Shown here one piece after another: positions 17,249 to 26,749 of a stretch of 64,000 nucleotides of DNA (position 1 is its first letter; every line of letters begins with the position of its first letter). Position numbers and translations under genes: made by a program. Location of the stretch: positions 60,508 through 124,507 of the forward strand of contig JARHVB010000029.1 of NCBI GenBank assembly GCA_029222685.1, in the 5' to 3' direction. The notes beneath the pieces were generated by a model, which was given only the letters and a program-made list of their open reading frames with translations, searched no databases and had not been told where the DNA came from. The DNA comes from Terripilifer ovatus. GTDB taxonomy: Bacteria; Pseudomonadota; Alphaproteobacteria; Rhizobiales; Beijerinckiaceae.

Positions 17249-18645
17249 CTAGGCGTATTTGACCAAGGCCATGAAGCCGAAATCCATATGTTCTTGCATG
17301 TGACAGTGGAGTAGCGAGGGGCCGGGATTATCGGCGACAAAATCCACTTCGACAGTCTGGCGGCCAGGCACGTTCACCACATCCTTGATGAGTCCGGATG
17401 TCGAGTTTCCCGCAAAACGCACGATCTCGAACGAATGCCGGTGCAAGTGCATGGGGTGCATATCGCCGCTGTCGTTTTGAAAGACGAAGCGGTAGCGCTT
17501 ACCTTTTTCGACCATGATGGGATCAGTGTCGGGCCAGGATTTACCGTTGATCGTCCATCGGTTGAATCCGTTTCGCCCGCCGGGAATTTTCTGGGTCAGC
17601 AGATGGAATGTTTGATCGGGATCTGGCACAGGCGACTGACCGCCGAAAATCAAATAATCCCATTTCGTCATCGGCGGCATGTCCCAGGCGGGTGCGCCGG
17701 TCGCATCGGCATATTCGACGACGATCCCCATGCCGCTCTCGCGTTCCGGGTCCTTGGTGGAACCGAACGTCCACACGCCGGGATTATTCATCTCGACAAT
17801 CGCGTCGATTCGCTCGGCGGGCGCAAGCATCAGCATGGAAACGGTTTGCGGTGAAGGCACGGCATTGCCATCCATGGCAATGACCGTGAACCGATGACCG
17901 GCAGCGCCACCATCACGTCGTCGGTCGCGCTGGCGTTGAGAAGACGGAACAGAACCCTTTGGCCCTGGCGAACGCGAACCGGCTCGCCATGGCCCAATGC
18001 CCTGCCGTTGAACGACGCGGATTTATAGGCAACCTCAAGGCCATTGTCGGGAGGTGGTCCTTTGCGGATGTCCTGCATGCTCACGAAGGAAGGCTCCCAG
18101 TGATGCATGGCGATAAACACCTCCTGGTCGTAACGCCCAGGCTCGCTTGACGGCTCGACATAGAGAAACCCGTACTGGCCGGAATAAACGCTCTGCGTGA
18201 GGTCCTTACCGGCCATGGCATGACTGTGATACCAGCGAGTTCCAGCCGGCCTCGGCGTGAACGTGTAGGATGCTGATCGACCCGGCATGATCATAGGCGT
18301 ACCTTATTCCATCGCGCCGTCGACTTCGGAAGGAATGGCAAGTCCGTGCCAGTGAACCAGTTCGTGGTTCGGCGAATTGTTGGTGACGGCGATCGTCGCC
18401 GGCCGCCCCTCGCGCAGCCGCAACAGAGGCCCCGGCGCGGTGCCGTTGTAGCCAATCGTCTGGATCACGCGGCCCGGCGCGATCTCAAGCGAGATGGGCG
18501 CGATCGTTAAATTATAATCCGCTGCCGGCGTTTGCGCGCCCGCGGGCGTAACGCCCGTGACCGCGAGAGCGAGCGCCGATGCGCCGGCATGGACAAGAAG
18601 TTCCCGCCGTGTCGGAACAAGCGGATTGTGAGAACTCGACGTCAT
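17249..18645 (-). pseudogene. Multicopper oxidase broken by a stop and a frameshift
   Basis: The reconstructed protein is about 464 residues. It has a Tat-like leader (TRRELLVHAGASALALAVTG) and the four copper motifs in order: HWHG (ELVHWHGLAIPSEVDG), HSH (GTRWYHSHAM), HPMHLHRHSFE and HCHMQEHMDFGFM. An in-frame TAA at 18306-18304 follows VDGAME where Gln or Glu is expected, and the same frame continues GTPMIMPGRS. A second lesion, one missing base near 17898-17899, moves the frame before HRFTVIAMDGNAVPSPQ. Homologs oxidise Cu+ in the periplasm. This copy is very probably inactive. Confidence 0.8.
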
Positions 18646-18744
18646 TCTGACCCTTTCAACGACGCATCCAACTGCTCACGGCCCGGCGCGATATTCGCTC
18701 GCGTTCAACACCATGCCGCTCTCGATGTGATCGACGCTCGCCGG

Positions 18745-19390
18745 CGCGAAGATGTTGAGCATGACGTCCAGACGCAGCGGCGTCGCTGCTCTTGTCCTGT
18801 TTGCTGCCCTGTTTCTGATCCCACCGCTTATCGCCGGCGCTGGCGGTCATCAGGCGATTGCGTTTTTCGATGCCTTCTACCGGTCCCGCGCGCTTGTCTT
18901 CGGTGGCGGGCATGTCGTCCTGCCATTGCTGCAAGCTGAAACCGTCGCCCCCCGGCTGGGTGACGAATGAAGCATTCCTGGCCGGCTACGGCGTTGCTAA
19001 GGCTGTGCCTGGGCCGCTCTTCACCTTCGCCGCCTATCTCGGAGCCGTGGTAAAACCGCTCCCAAATGGCGTGGTGGGCGCGACCATCGCGCTCGTCGCA
19101 ATCCTTCTGCCCGGCCTGCTGCTCGTCTACGGAATACTGCCGTTTTGGACCAATTGCGCTCGCGTCAGGCCGCTCAGGCGGCCATGCGCGGCGCCGAGGC
19201 GGCGGTCGTCGGTATTCTTGGGGCGGCGTTGTACAATCCGGTTTGGACAAGCGCGGTTCTGAGCCCGCGCGATTTCGCCCTGGCGCTTGGCGGCTTCCTG
19301 CTGCTGACCGTCTGGAAAACCCCGCCCTAGATTGTCGTCGTCATGCTCGCCGCTGCCGGGGCTCTGTCGGGCGCCATGCATTGGTCCTGA
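18745..19390 (+). pseudogene. chrA: Decayed C-terminal half of a ChrA chromate transporter
   Basis: Three frames together give the second ChrA domain: FFDAFYRSRALVFGGGHVVLP, then (after a six-C run at 18948-18953 that shifts frame) GWVTNEAFLAGYGVAKAVPGPLF, then (after a lost G near 19147) DQLRSRQAAQAAMRGAEAAV. A TAG at 19328-19330 replaces the expected Trp before IVVVMLAAAGALSGAMHW. The N-terminal domain is absent. ChrA expels chromate; the fragment cannot function. Confidence 0.8.
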
Positions 19391-19499
19391 CTTGCGTATC
19401 GAGTGACGCGCCGTGTGGTGTTGAGAAGCCTTCCTGGATATAAAGGCGTCAACGTGATGCAAAAATCCGAGAACCACCAACGATTGAGATGATGCAACA

Positions 19500-20108
19500 A
19501 TGGCCGGTACGATCACAGGATTTTTCCAAGGCACCGAGATGCCAACCGCCGGGTGGTGGGAGGCCTTGTGGCCCGACCCTGCCGGCGTCCTCGCCGCAGT
19601 AGGGGTTAAGCCGGATATGACGGTGGTCGATTTATGCGCGGGCGACGGATGGTTCACGCTGCAAATCGCCAAGATCGCGCGGCACGTCCTTGCAATCGAC
19701 ATAGACACCGACCTGCTGCAAATGGCGCAGCACCGGCTGACCGAAAGCGCGATGCAGAATTGCGACTTCGTGACAGGAGATGCCTACCGGCTTGCCGAAT
19801 TGGTTCCGGAGCCGGTTGATTTCATATTCATGGCGAATGCTTTTCACGGTGTTCCAGATCGGCCGCGCCTGACCCGTGCGGTACACGCGACGCTCAGACC
19901 CGCAGGAAAATTTGCGATCGTCAACTGGCATCAGCGTCCTCGCGATGAAACGATCATCCTGGGCGAACCGCGCGGCCCCAAGACCGAATTGAGATTGACG
20001 CCGGAACAGACCGTCGAGGCCGTTGAAGTGGGCGGCTTGAAGTTCACGCAACTGATCGACGTGCCGCCTTATCATTACGGTGCAATTTTTGACCGTCGGC
20101 CGACCTGA
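19500..20108 (+). CDS. Class I SAM-dependent methyltransferase
   Basis: 202 residues with a well-formed methyltransferase core: TVVDLCAGDGWFTLQIA (motif I), HVLAIDIDTDLLQMAQ (post-I acidic residue), VDFIFMANAFHGVPD (motif IV) and VHATLRPAGKFAIVNW (motif V). It has an N-terminal GTEMPTAGWWEALWPDP segment. The substrate is unknown. It is followed 5 bp later by a nucleoside phosphorylase-like gene on the same strand, so the two are probably co-transcribed. Confidence 0.8.
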   Translation: MAGTITGFFQGTEMPTAGWWEALWPDPAGVLAAVGVKPDMTVVDLCAGDGWFTLQIAKIARHVLAIDIDTDLLQMAQHRLTESAMQNCDFVTGDAYRLAELVPEPVDFIFMANAFHGVPDRPRLTRAVHATLRPAGKFAIVNWHQRPRDETIILGEPRGPKTELRLTPEQTVEAVEVGGLKFTQLIDVPPYHYGAIFDRRPT

Positions 20109-20113
20109 GAGCA

Positions 20114-20899
20114 ATGATGCTTCCCATTCTCGACAACAAGAACACATCGGCTCCGTCGGTTTTTCATCCTGTGGCTTTGTTGCGGGAGGCGCGTCGACAA
20201 AAGGGGCTTGCTAAAGTCGATGTCCCTTTCGTCTGCATCCTGGACCCGGACGGGGATCTCGTCCGCCGATTGCGTCAGACAGGGGCAGCGACGCCGTTTG
20301 CAAACTGGCCCTGCTATCACACGGAGCTCGACACTTTCGACCTTGATGGCCAGCAGGTTGGCATTGTCGGGCGCGTGGTCGGCGCGTCTTTTGCTGTGCT
20401 TGTCGCCGAGGAATTGTTCGCCAGCGGCTGTCAACTGCTCCTAAGCCTTACGTCGGCGGGCCAGATTGCGCCGGTCGGATCGCCACCATATTTTGTCGTG
20501 ATAGACCGGGCTTTGCGCGACGAAGGAACCAGCTATCACTATGTGCCGCCCGCAGAGTTCGCCGAGGCGGACCCTGTCCTGGTGCGGAAGGCTGCCGCCG
20601 CGCTGGCTGACAACGATCCGGCCGTCATCGTCGGGGCAAGCTGGACCACAGATGCACCGTTTCGCGAAACCATCGAAGCCATCGAGGCTGCGCGCGCTAA
20701 AGGCATTCTCGCTGTCGAGATGGAAGCGGCGGCGCTTTATGCGTTCGCGCGCGCAACGAGCGTCCAGGTGCTCTGCTTAGCCCATGTCACAAACACAATG
20801 GGGCAGGCCGGAGAGGATTTCGAAAAAGGCGAGGCTGACGGAACACGCGATGCCTTGTCTGTCCTCGCCAGAATCGCTTCCGCCCTGCAGAAGTCTTGA
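20114..20899 (+). CDS. Nucleoside phosphorylase family protein
   Basis: 261 residues with the PNP/UDP fold pattern: [24 protein letters not shown] for phosphate/ribose, [13 protein letters not shown], and the late [13 protein letters not shown] motif that contacts the nucleoside. It would split a nucleoside to base and sugar phosphate. Close homologs are often annotated only as nucleoside phosphorylase or uridine phosphorylase-like. Start is at ATG 20114, with a second ATG at 20117. Its role in a metal island is unclear. Confidence 0.8.
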   Translation: MMLPILDNKNTSAPSVFHPVALLREARRQKGLAKVDVPFVCILDPDGDLVRRLRQTGAATPFANWPCYHTELDTFDLDGQQVGIVGRVVGASFAVLVAEELFASGCQLLLSLTSAGQIAPVGSPPYFVVIDRALRDEGTSYHYVPPAEFAEADPVLVRKAAAALADNDPAVIVGASWTTDAPFRETIEAIEAARAKGILAVEMEAAALYAFARATSVQVLCLAHVTNTMGQAGEDFEKGEADGTRDALSVLARIASALQKS

Positions 20900-20967
20900 T
20901 GCTATGCAGATTTCGTGAAAGCCTTCCCCAGCTCAGTTTGTGCTTAATGCGGGGGGAGCCATATCGA

Positions 20968-21291
20968 ATGATGACCCTGCTTGCATATGCGGGCGCGGCT
21001 GTAGCCGAAATCGCCGGATGTTTTTCATTCTGGGCCTGGTTTCGCCTCGAGAAATCGCCGTGGTGGATCGCGCCTGGCATCGTGGCACTCGCACTCTTTG
21101 CCTATTTGCTGACGCTCGTCGAAAGTGAAGCAGCCGGTCGCGCATACGCGGCCTATGGCGGCGTGTACATCGTTGCGTCCATTCTTTGGCTCTGGGTGGT
21201 CGAAAATCACCGGCCCGATCGTTGGGATGTTGCAGGCGCAACGATATGTTTGCTGGGTGCTGCGATCATCCTATTGGGACCTCGCACGTAA
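20968..21291 (+). CDS. YnfA family (UPF0060) small membrane protein
   Basis: 107 residues, four membrane segments, with the family hallmarks [41 protein letters not shown] and [25 protein letters not shown]. The fold is related to small multidrug resistance transporters; a role in cation or drug export is proposed but not settled. The ATG at 20968 follows GGGGGGAG and matches family length. The upstream in-frame start at 20896 is rejected. Confidence 0.88.
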   Translation: MMTLLAYAGAAVAEIAGCFSFWAWFRLEKSPWWIAPGIVALALFAYLLTLVESEAAGRAYAAYGGVYIVASILWLWVVENHRPDRWDVAGATICLLGAAIILLGPRT

Positions 21292-21310
21292 GCGTTGCGC
21301 AGGTGCGGCC

Positions 21311-21745
21311 TTAACTGCCGTGGTTGTGGTCATCCACGCACAGACTGTGATCAGCCAGGGTTTCGATCACCCGGCAGTCTGATACGGACCCGCGCGAACA
21401 GCCCTCGATCATCACCTTGAGTTCTTTTTTCAAGGCGGTGAGGCTGTGGATGCGCCGCTCAATATCTGCTAGCCGTGCTTTGGCAATGCCGTCCGCGACC
21501 GTGCAAGGCTGATTAGGATCATCTTGAAGGGTCAGGAGGTTGCGTATGGCATCCAAATCAAACCCAAGTTCACGCGCATGGCGGATAAACGATAGGCGAC
21601 GTAGATCTGCCTGCTCGTACTGGCGCCGGTTGCCGTCGGTCCGAACGAGAGGCTGTATCAACTTAATCTCTTCGTAGAAGCGAATCGTCGGGACTTTGAT
21701 CCCGGTTTCCTTTGCAGCTTGGCCAATGGCCACCGGTCCGCTCAT
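21311..21745 (-). CDS. MerR-family metal-responsive regulator (ZntR/CadR-like)
   Basis: 144 residues: N-terminal winged helix (AIGQAAKETGIKVPTIRFYEEIKLI), coiled dimer helix, and a C-terminal metal loop with Cys residues (PCTVADGI earlier; EGCSRGSVSDCRVIE) and a His end (CVDDHNHG). The Cys pattern and the divergent Zn/Cd/Pb ATPase point to sensing of divalent soft metals. It would twist the ATPase promoter at 21820-21850 to activate it. A matching dyad lies over its own leader. Confidence 0.88.
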   Translation of the reverse strand: MSGPVAIGQAAKETGIKVPTIRFYEEIKLIQPLVRTDGNRRQYEQADLRRLSFIRHARELGFDLDAIRNLLTLQDDPNQPCTVADGIAKARLADIERRIHSLTALKKELKVMIEGCSRGSVSDCRVIETLADHSLCVDDHNHGS

Positions 21746-21753
21746 GCGCGCTC

Positions 21754-21772
21754 TCCTCTAGTCGCTAGAGGA
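21754..21772. promoter_or_regulatory. Second MerR-type dyad over the merR leader
   Basis: TCCTCTAG-TCG-CTAGAGGA is a perfect 8-bp inverted repeat overlapping the AGAGGAG ribosome site of the merR gene. It shares the CTCCTCTAG half-site with the ATPase promoter dyad 60-70 bp away, suggesting that MerR also binds here to limit its own expression. Confidence 0.55.
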
Positions 21773-21819
21773 TATGGGACGAATCTGCCTCCTTACAAGG
21801 AAAATCGGCAACTTTCCGC

Positions 21820-21850
21820 TTGCTCCTCTAGTTACTGGAGGAGGTAGCGT
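21820..21850 (+). promoter_or_regulatory. MerR-type long-spacer promoter of the Zn/Cd ATPase
   Basis: TTGCTC (-35, 21820-21825), a 19-bp spacer containing the dyad CTCCTCTAG-TTA-CTGGAGGAG (its first bases overlap the -35), and TAGCGT (-10, 21845-21850). The overlong spacer with an internal dyad is the hallmark of MerR-activated metal promoters. Confidence 0.75.
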
Positions 21851-21874
21851 AGGCGAAATACCGAGGATTTTCTG

Positions 21875-24082
21875 ATGAGCTCGATAGAACAGACCCGATT
21901 TCGCGTTTCCGGCGTGGATTGCGCAGCCTGCGCAGCCAAGATTGAAACAGCAGTGAGACGTGAGCCAGGAGTCGAAGATGTTTCGGTCTCGGCCACCGCT
22001 GGGACCATGACTCTGCGTCACTCGGCCGAAACCGACCTTGACGCGGTCACACGGAAAATCAGTGGATTGGGTTATCAGGCAATCGCCAGCACGGATTCAT
22101 CGGCTAAGCCGGAAGCGCCGCCTGCTGGCGGCCTAAGCCATGATCATGCAGATCACGATCATGCCAGTCACGATTCCCAACCCGACGACCATGCCCATGC
22201 TCACGAGATCACCGGACCAATTTGGAAATCTCCTAAGGCGCTCCTGACGCTCGCCTGCGGCGCAGCATTGGCGGTTGCCTTTGTCATAGGCCACCTCTTC
22301 CCGGCGGCCGATCGCTGGGTGTTTGTCGCCGCCATGCTGATTGGCTTGGTTCCGATCGCCCGGCGCGCCGTCATGGCTGCGCTGTCCGGTTCATTGTTCA
22401 CGATTGAATCGCTGATGACGATTGCGGCGGTCGGTGCGGTCATTATCAATGCCGCAGAGGAGGCAGCGGCGGTCGTCTTCTTGTTTCTGGTCGGAGAACT
22501 GCTTGAGGGGGTCGCCGCCGGCCGCGCCCGTGCCAGCATACAGTCGCTGACCAAACTCGTGCCTAAGACGGCTTGGCTGGTGGAAAACGGCCTGACCCGC
22601 GAAGTACCAGCGGAGAGCCTCAAGATTGACGCGGTCATCCTGGTGCGGCCAGGCGACCGCATTCCCGCAGACGGCGTGATCATGGAGGGTGAAGGGTCGA
22701 TCGATGAAGCTCCCGTCACCGGCGAGAGCACGCCCATCCGCAAAGGTGTTGGCGCGACTGTGTTCGCGGGAACGATCAATGCTGACGTAGCACTCCACGT
22801 TCGTGTTACTGCCGCAGCGTCGGACAACACCATTGCCAGGGTCATAAAGCTGGTCGAGGAGGCGCAGGAATCCAAGGCGCCAACTGAACGCTTCATCGAA
22901 CGGTTCGCCCGCTATTACACGCCGGCCGTTGTCGCTGTCGGCGCGTTGGTTGCGATCGTGCCGCCGCTGATGTTCGGCGGGGTGTGGTCGGAATGGGTTT
23001 ATAAAGGCCTTGCCATTCTGCTGATCGGCTGCCCGTGTGCCCTGGTCATCTCGACGCCGGCTGCCATTGCGGCGTCGCTTTCTGCCGGCGCGCGCCGTGG
23101 TCTCCTTCTGAAGGGTGGCGCCGTGCTTGAGAACCTTCGCCACATCACGGCGGTTGCGTTCGACAAGACTGGAACATTGACGGAGGGCAAGCCCAAGGTC
23201 ACCGATGTGGTGAGTTTTCAGGGATCGGAAACTGACATCATAAGGCTGGCCGCTGCCCTTGAAACGGGATCAAGCCATCCTCTGGCCGTCGCCATACTTA
23301 GTAAAGCCAAGGCCGATGGCGTTGAAGTTCCCAAAGCGTCGGAAGCAAAAGCAATAGGCGGCAAAGGCATCACCGCGACGATCGACGGTGCTGAAGTGTT
23401 TCTGGGATCTCCCCAGGCCGGAGATGCGCGCGTTAAGCTTACGGATGAACAGAACCGCCAAATTTCCGCGCTAAATGACGAGGGCAAGACGGTGTCTGTC
23501 CTGATTTCCGAAGGTCAGATCATTGGGGCGATCGCCATGCGCGACCAGCCCAGGCCTGATGCTGAAGCATCACTTAAGGCCCTTAAAGCTGCCGGGACAA
23601 AGATTATCATGTTGACCGGTGACAATGAGCGCACGGCGACAGCGATAGGAAAGGGGTTGGGCATTGAAGTCCGTGCCCAGTTGCTGCCCGAGGACAAGCA
23701 GCGTATCATTGCTGAACTGCAAGGGCAGGGATTGAAGGTCGCCAAGGTTGGCGATGGCATCAACGATGCTCCAGCCCTGGCCGCGGCGGACGTTGGAATT
23801 GCCATGGGTGGTGGAACGGATGTCGCCCTGGAAACCGCCCATGCAGCCGTACTCCATGGGCGTGTCGGTGATGTGGCCGCGATGATCAATCTCTCCAGGC
23901 GGACGATGACGAACATCCATCAAAACATCGCCCTGTCGCTTGGTCTCAAGGCGGCCTTCCTGGTCACGACCATTGTTGGTGTTACTGGTCTTTGGCCGGC
24001 CATTCTCGCTGACACGGGAGCCACGGTGTTGGTGACACTAAATGCACTGCGCTTGCTGGCTCCGATCAAGAGCCCAGCTTAG
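21875..24082 (+). CDS. zntA: Zn/Cd/Pb-translocating P-type ATPase
   Basis: 735-residue P1B-2 type ATPase exporting divalent soft metals. An N-terminal HMA domain has the GVDCAACAAK motif (Cys16, Cys19), followed by a His/Asp-rich linker (HDHADHDHASHD, about residues 88-115). The core has TGES, the membrane CPC (C386-P387-C388), DKTGT (D430), HP in GSSHPL and GDGINDAP. The SxHP/CPC context and the divergent MerR regulator favour Zn2+/Cd2+/Pb2+ over copper. It sits 25 bp from its -10 box with little leader. Confidence 0.93.
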   Translation: MSSIEQTRFRVSGVDCAACAAKIETAVRREPGVEDVSVSATAGTMTLRHSAETDLDAVTRKISGLGYQAIASTDSSAKPEAPPAGGLSHDHADHDHASHDSQPDDHAHAHEITGPIWKSPKALLTLACGAALAVAFVIGHLFPAADRWVFVAAMLIGLVPIARRAVMAALSGSLFTIESLMTIAAVGAVIINAAEEAAAVVFLFLVGELLEGVAAGRARASIQSLTKLVPKTAWLVENGLTREVPAESLKIDAVILVRPGDRIPADGVIMEGEGSIDEAPVTGESTPIRKGVGATVFAGTINADVALHVRVTAAASDNTIARVIKLVEEAQESKAPTERFIERFARYYTPAVVAVGALVAIVPPLMFGGVWSEWVYKGLAILLIGCPCALVISTPAAIAASLSAGARRGLLLKGGAVLENLRHITAVAFDKTGTLTEGKPKVTDVVSFQGSETDIIRLAAALETGSSHPLAVAILSKAKADGVEVPKASEAKAIGGKGITATIDGAEVFLGSPQAGDARVKLTDEQNRQISALNDEGKTVSVLISEGQIIGAIAMRDQPRPDAEASLKALKAAGTKIIMLTGDNERTATAIGKGLGIEVRAQLLPEDKQRIIAELQGQGLKVAKVGDGINDAPALAAADVGIAMGGGTDVALETAHAAVLHGRVGDVAAMINLSRRTMTNIHQNIALSLGLKAAFLVTTIVGVTGLWPAILADTGATVLVTLNALRLLAPIKSPA

Positions 24083-24092
24083 CTGCGTAAAC

Positions 24093-24121
24093 GCCGCCTT
24101 TGCGAGTAAAGCAAACGCGGC
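24093..24121. terminator. Hairpin after the Zn/Cd ATPase
   Basis: GCCGCCTTTGC and GCAAACGCGGC form an 11-bp stem with one mismatch around a 7-nt loop, 11 bp after the stop codon. It is followed by CTTGTATAA rather than a clear T-run, so it is a weak terminator at best. Confidence 0.4.
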
Positions 24122-24168
24122 TTGTATAAGGACATTGCGGTTACGTTCCCGATCGAACTTTTCACCGG

Positions 24169-24903
24169 ATGACGATGAACAACATCGATGACCATGGCCA
24201 CATCTGTATCGTCGACGATGATGCGCAAATCCGGTTGCTCGTATCGCAGTATCTGCGGAGACACGGCTACCAGGTCTCGGCGGCCGCAGACGCACGCTCG
24301 GGCACGGAGCTGCTGAGCAGCACGACGTTTGACCTCGTCATCTTGGATGTCATGCTTCCTGGGCGCAGCGGGTTAGACCTATGTCGTGAGATTCGAGCAA
24401 GTTCATCCCTTCCAATCATCATGCTGACCGCCCGCGGCGATGAAAACGACCGTATCGTCGGACTGGAGGTTGGTGCCGACGACTATATTACCAAGCCCTT
24501 CAGCTCTCGCGAGCTGCTGGCGCGAATCCGTGCCGTCCTGCGGCGCCTGCGGGTAGACACGCGCGCCGCCAATGGACCTGACGGCGACGTTCGCACCTTC
24601 AACGGCTGGGTGCTGGATCAGCGCCGGCGGGAGCTCAGATCACCGGCCGGCACGCTGGTTGACCTTTCAACCGGCGAATACGACCTCTTGAATGCTTTCA
24701 TCGAACACCCCAATCGGATTCTTACCCGTGAAGCGCTCCTCGAGTTCGCCAAGGCACGGTCGGCCGATACGACCGATCGGGTCATTGACGTTCAGGTCAG
24801 CAGATTAAGAAAAAAGCTGGCCCAGGATGATGAAGACGGCCAGCTTATCAAGACCGTGAGGGGGGTAGGTTACATGTTCACCCCGATTACGGATAACGCA
24901 TGA
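24169..24903 (+). CDS. OmpR-family response regulator of the czc cluster
   Basis: 244 residues: receiver domain (ICIVDDDAQIRLLVSQYL; phosphoacceptor D60 in VILDVMLPG; late Lys in ITKPFSSRELLARI) and an OmpR winged-helix effector (LSTGEYDLLNAFIEHPNRILTREALL; VIDVQVSRLRKKL; VRGVGYMF). The stop overlaps the kinase start (ATGA). With the kinase it resembles CzcRS/CopRS-type metal-sensing pairs and probably drives the downstream CDF and czc genes. Confidence 0.9.
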   Translation: MTMNNIDDHGHICIVDDDAQIRLLVSQYLRRHGYQVSAAADARSGTELLSSTTFDLVILDVMLPGRSGLDLCREIRASSSLPIIMLTARGDENDRIVGLEVGADDYITKPFSSRELLARIRAVLRRLRVDTRAANGPDGDVRTFNGWVLDQRRRELRSPAGTLVDLSTGEYDLLNAFIEHPNRILTREALLEFAKARSADTTDRVIDVQVSRLRKKLAQDDEDGQLIKTVRGVGYMFTPITDNA

Positions 24904-26282
24904 AGCGGATGCTCGCGACCATCATGCCGGATACGGTTGTCACACGTGCGGTGACAGTCCTTGTTGTTGCGCTCCTTGTCCTTAATGCCATTGGCTATCT
25001 GACATACCGCGTAGGCGTTGATGCGATTGTTTCCGCGGCCCGTGAGCGTGAGCTTGCCGAACGGATTTCCTCCATCACCGAGGCGATCCGCGTCCTTCCT
25101 TCAGCCGCGGAGCGTGATCGGGCAGCCCATGCCCTTGCGACGCCCACACTGGAGGTGCATTGGGCCCAGTCTGCGCCCGTTACCGATAGTGTCTCGCTTG
25201 ACGAAGATGTGAGGCTTCTGATCGAGCGTCTGCGTGTGTCCCTGAAGCTTGATGCGACGGCACTGGTTGCGGGCTACACAAAGTACGGCACCACCCCTCA
25301 GGGCGGCGACAAATCCCACATTCTGCAGGTTTCGGTTCGTCTGGATGACAAGTCCTGGCTTTGGTTCTTGTCGCATGCGTCGGGCACGTTACCGCATCTG
25401 AGCTGGAGCTCTCTGCTTATCCCGATGTTCATGTGCGCCTCCATCATCCTCATTGCGGTTCTGTCGTTGCGTTGGGTGACGCGACCGCTGAGGTTGTTTG
25501 CCAAAGCGGCAGAAGAGTTCAGCCTCGATGCCAAATCAGAAAAACTCACAGAGACGGGGCCTAAAGAACTAAGAGCTGCAGCGCGGGCCTTAAACACCAT
25601 GCTGGAACGGATCGGCCTGCTCGTCCGGGAGCGGACGCAAGCCTTGGCGGCGTTATCGCACGACCTGCGCACGCCAATCACCCGCATCCAGCTTCGCAAC
25701 GAGCTTACCGATGACACCGCGACCCGCTCGGCGACCGAGGCGGATCTTGCCGAGATGGACAGCATGGTTCAGTCAACCTTGGACTATCTGCGCAGCGGAG
25801 GGACGCAGACCGAAGCGGTGCAGATGGTCGATATCGTGTCAATTCTGCATACGATCTGCGACGATCTCGCCGACCTCGCGCATGACGTTGAACTGACCGC
25901 ACCGTCATCCGCGCTCCTGCAGGCGGGTCCTGTGAGTATCAAGCGGGCGCTGAGCAATGTCATTGGGAATGCCTGCAAATATGGGGAACGTGTAAGGGTC
26001 GTGGTTGCTGCTAATCGTTCCATTAAGATTATCGTCAACGATGACGGCCCTGGCATTCCCCCTGAAGAGCTGAGCCATGTATTCGAGCCGTTTTACAGGG
26101 TTGAGGCGTCTCGCAGCCGTACTACGGGCGGCTCCGGGCTGGGGCTGACCATTGCGCGCAACATCGTGGTTGCGCATCAAGGTTCGATCGAAATCGAGAA
26201 CCGTCCGGCGGGCGGCCTCCAAGTCCGGATTACGCTGCCGCGCCCGCCGCCAACGACCAGGCCAACCCGAAATAAATTGTAA
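24900..26282 (+). CDS. Sensor histidine kinase of the czc cluster
   Basis: 460 residues: membrane segment (about 12-38), periplasmic sensor region, second membrane segment near LLIPMFMCASIILIAVLSL, HAMP linker (WVTRPLRLFAKAAEEF), HisKA with the phospho-His at 254 (LAALSHDLRTPITRIQL) and HATPase (VIGNACKYG, DDGPGIPPEELSHVFEPFYR, GGSGLGLTIARNIV). The periplasmic part has no obvious metal ligand cluster; a metal signal is inferred from context. Confidence 0.9.
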   Translation: MKRMLATIMPDTVVTRAVTVLVVALLVLNAIGYLTYRVGVDAIVSAARERELAERISSITEAIRVLPSAAERDRAAHALATPTLEVHWAQSAPVTDSVSLDEDVRLLIERLRVSLKLDATALVAGYTKYGTTPQGGDKSHILQVSVRLDDKSWLWFLSHASGTLPHLSWSSLLIPMFMCASIILIAVLSLRWVTRPLRLFAKAAEEFSLDAKSEKLTETGPKELRAAARALNTMLERIGLLVRERTQALAALSHDLRTPITRIQLRNELTDDTATRSATEADLAEMDSMVQSTLDYLRSGGTQTEAVQMVDIVSILHTICDDLADLAHDVELTAPSSALLQAGPVSIKRALSNVIGNACKYGERVRVVVAANRSIKIIVNDDGPGIPPEELSHVFEPFYRVEASRSRTTGGSGLGLTIARNIVVAHQGSIEIENRPAGGLQVRITLPRPPPTTRPTRNKL

Positions 26283-26367
26283 CAATCGCGAAACACTTAG
26301 GATAGGTGGGCCCTCTAAGTTCTTACTCATGGAAGCGAAGTGCTTTCGTTTGATGAGGAAAACAGAA

Positions 26368-26736
26368 ATGAGACCGACGAAAAAGATTCTCTCCATGCTT
26401 GCTGGCATCGCCATCATGACCGGCGCCGGCGGCACGGCTTTTGCTCAGGTGAATGGTCACCGCCCCAGTGATCACACGCTTGACGCAACCAACCATCCCT
26501 TCAAGGCCTCCTATCCGGATGCGAACGTGCGCGAGTCTGGTTCGGTAGCCAAGGGCTATACGACCATAACTCCGGCCGATAGGGCTCTGCAGCGTGCCCA
26601 CGACATCAAGCAGCAGACCTCCGATGCGGGTGTCCAGCCGAGCTCAGGTCCGGCGGGGATGATCCCTGTATTGACGCCCCGGGACCGTGAACTGATGCGC
26701 CTGGGCGCCGAAAAGGACCGGATGACCGGTGGTTAA
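26368..26736 (+). CDS. Small secreted protein of unknown function
   Basis: 122 residues with a signal peptide (KKILSMLAGIAIMTGAGGTAFAQ). The mature part is polar and has no Cys: HRPSDHTLDATNHPFKASYP, ADRALQRAHDIKQQTSD, TPRDRELMRLGAEKDRM. I do not recognise the family. It lies between the two-component system and the CDF gene and may be under that system. An in-frame ATG at 26353 is possible. Confidence 0.6.
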   Translation: MRPTKKILSMLAGIAIMTGAGGTAFAQVNGHRPSDHTLDATNHPFKASYPDANVRESGSVAKGYTTITPADRALQRAHDIKQQTSDAGVQPSSGPAGMIPVLTPRDRELMRLGAEKDRMTGG

Positions 26737-26749
26737 TCGGCGGCGGCGC

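Noticed and set aside
22201..23143. Long minus-strand frames across the Zn/Cd ATPase
   Set aside because: They are high-GC shadows of an intact, fully motif-bearing gene.
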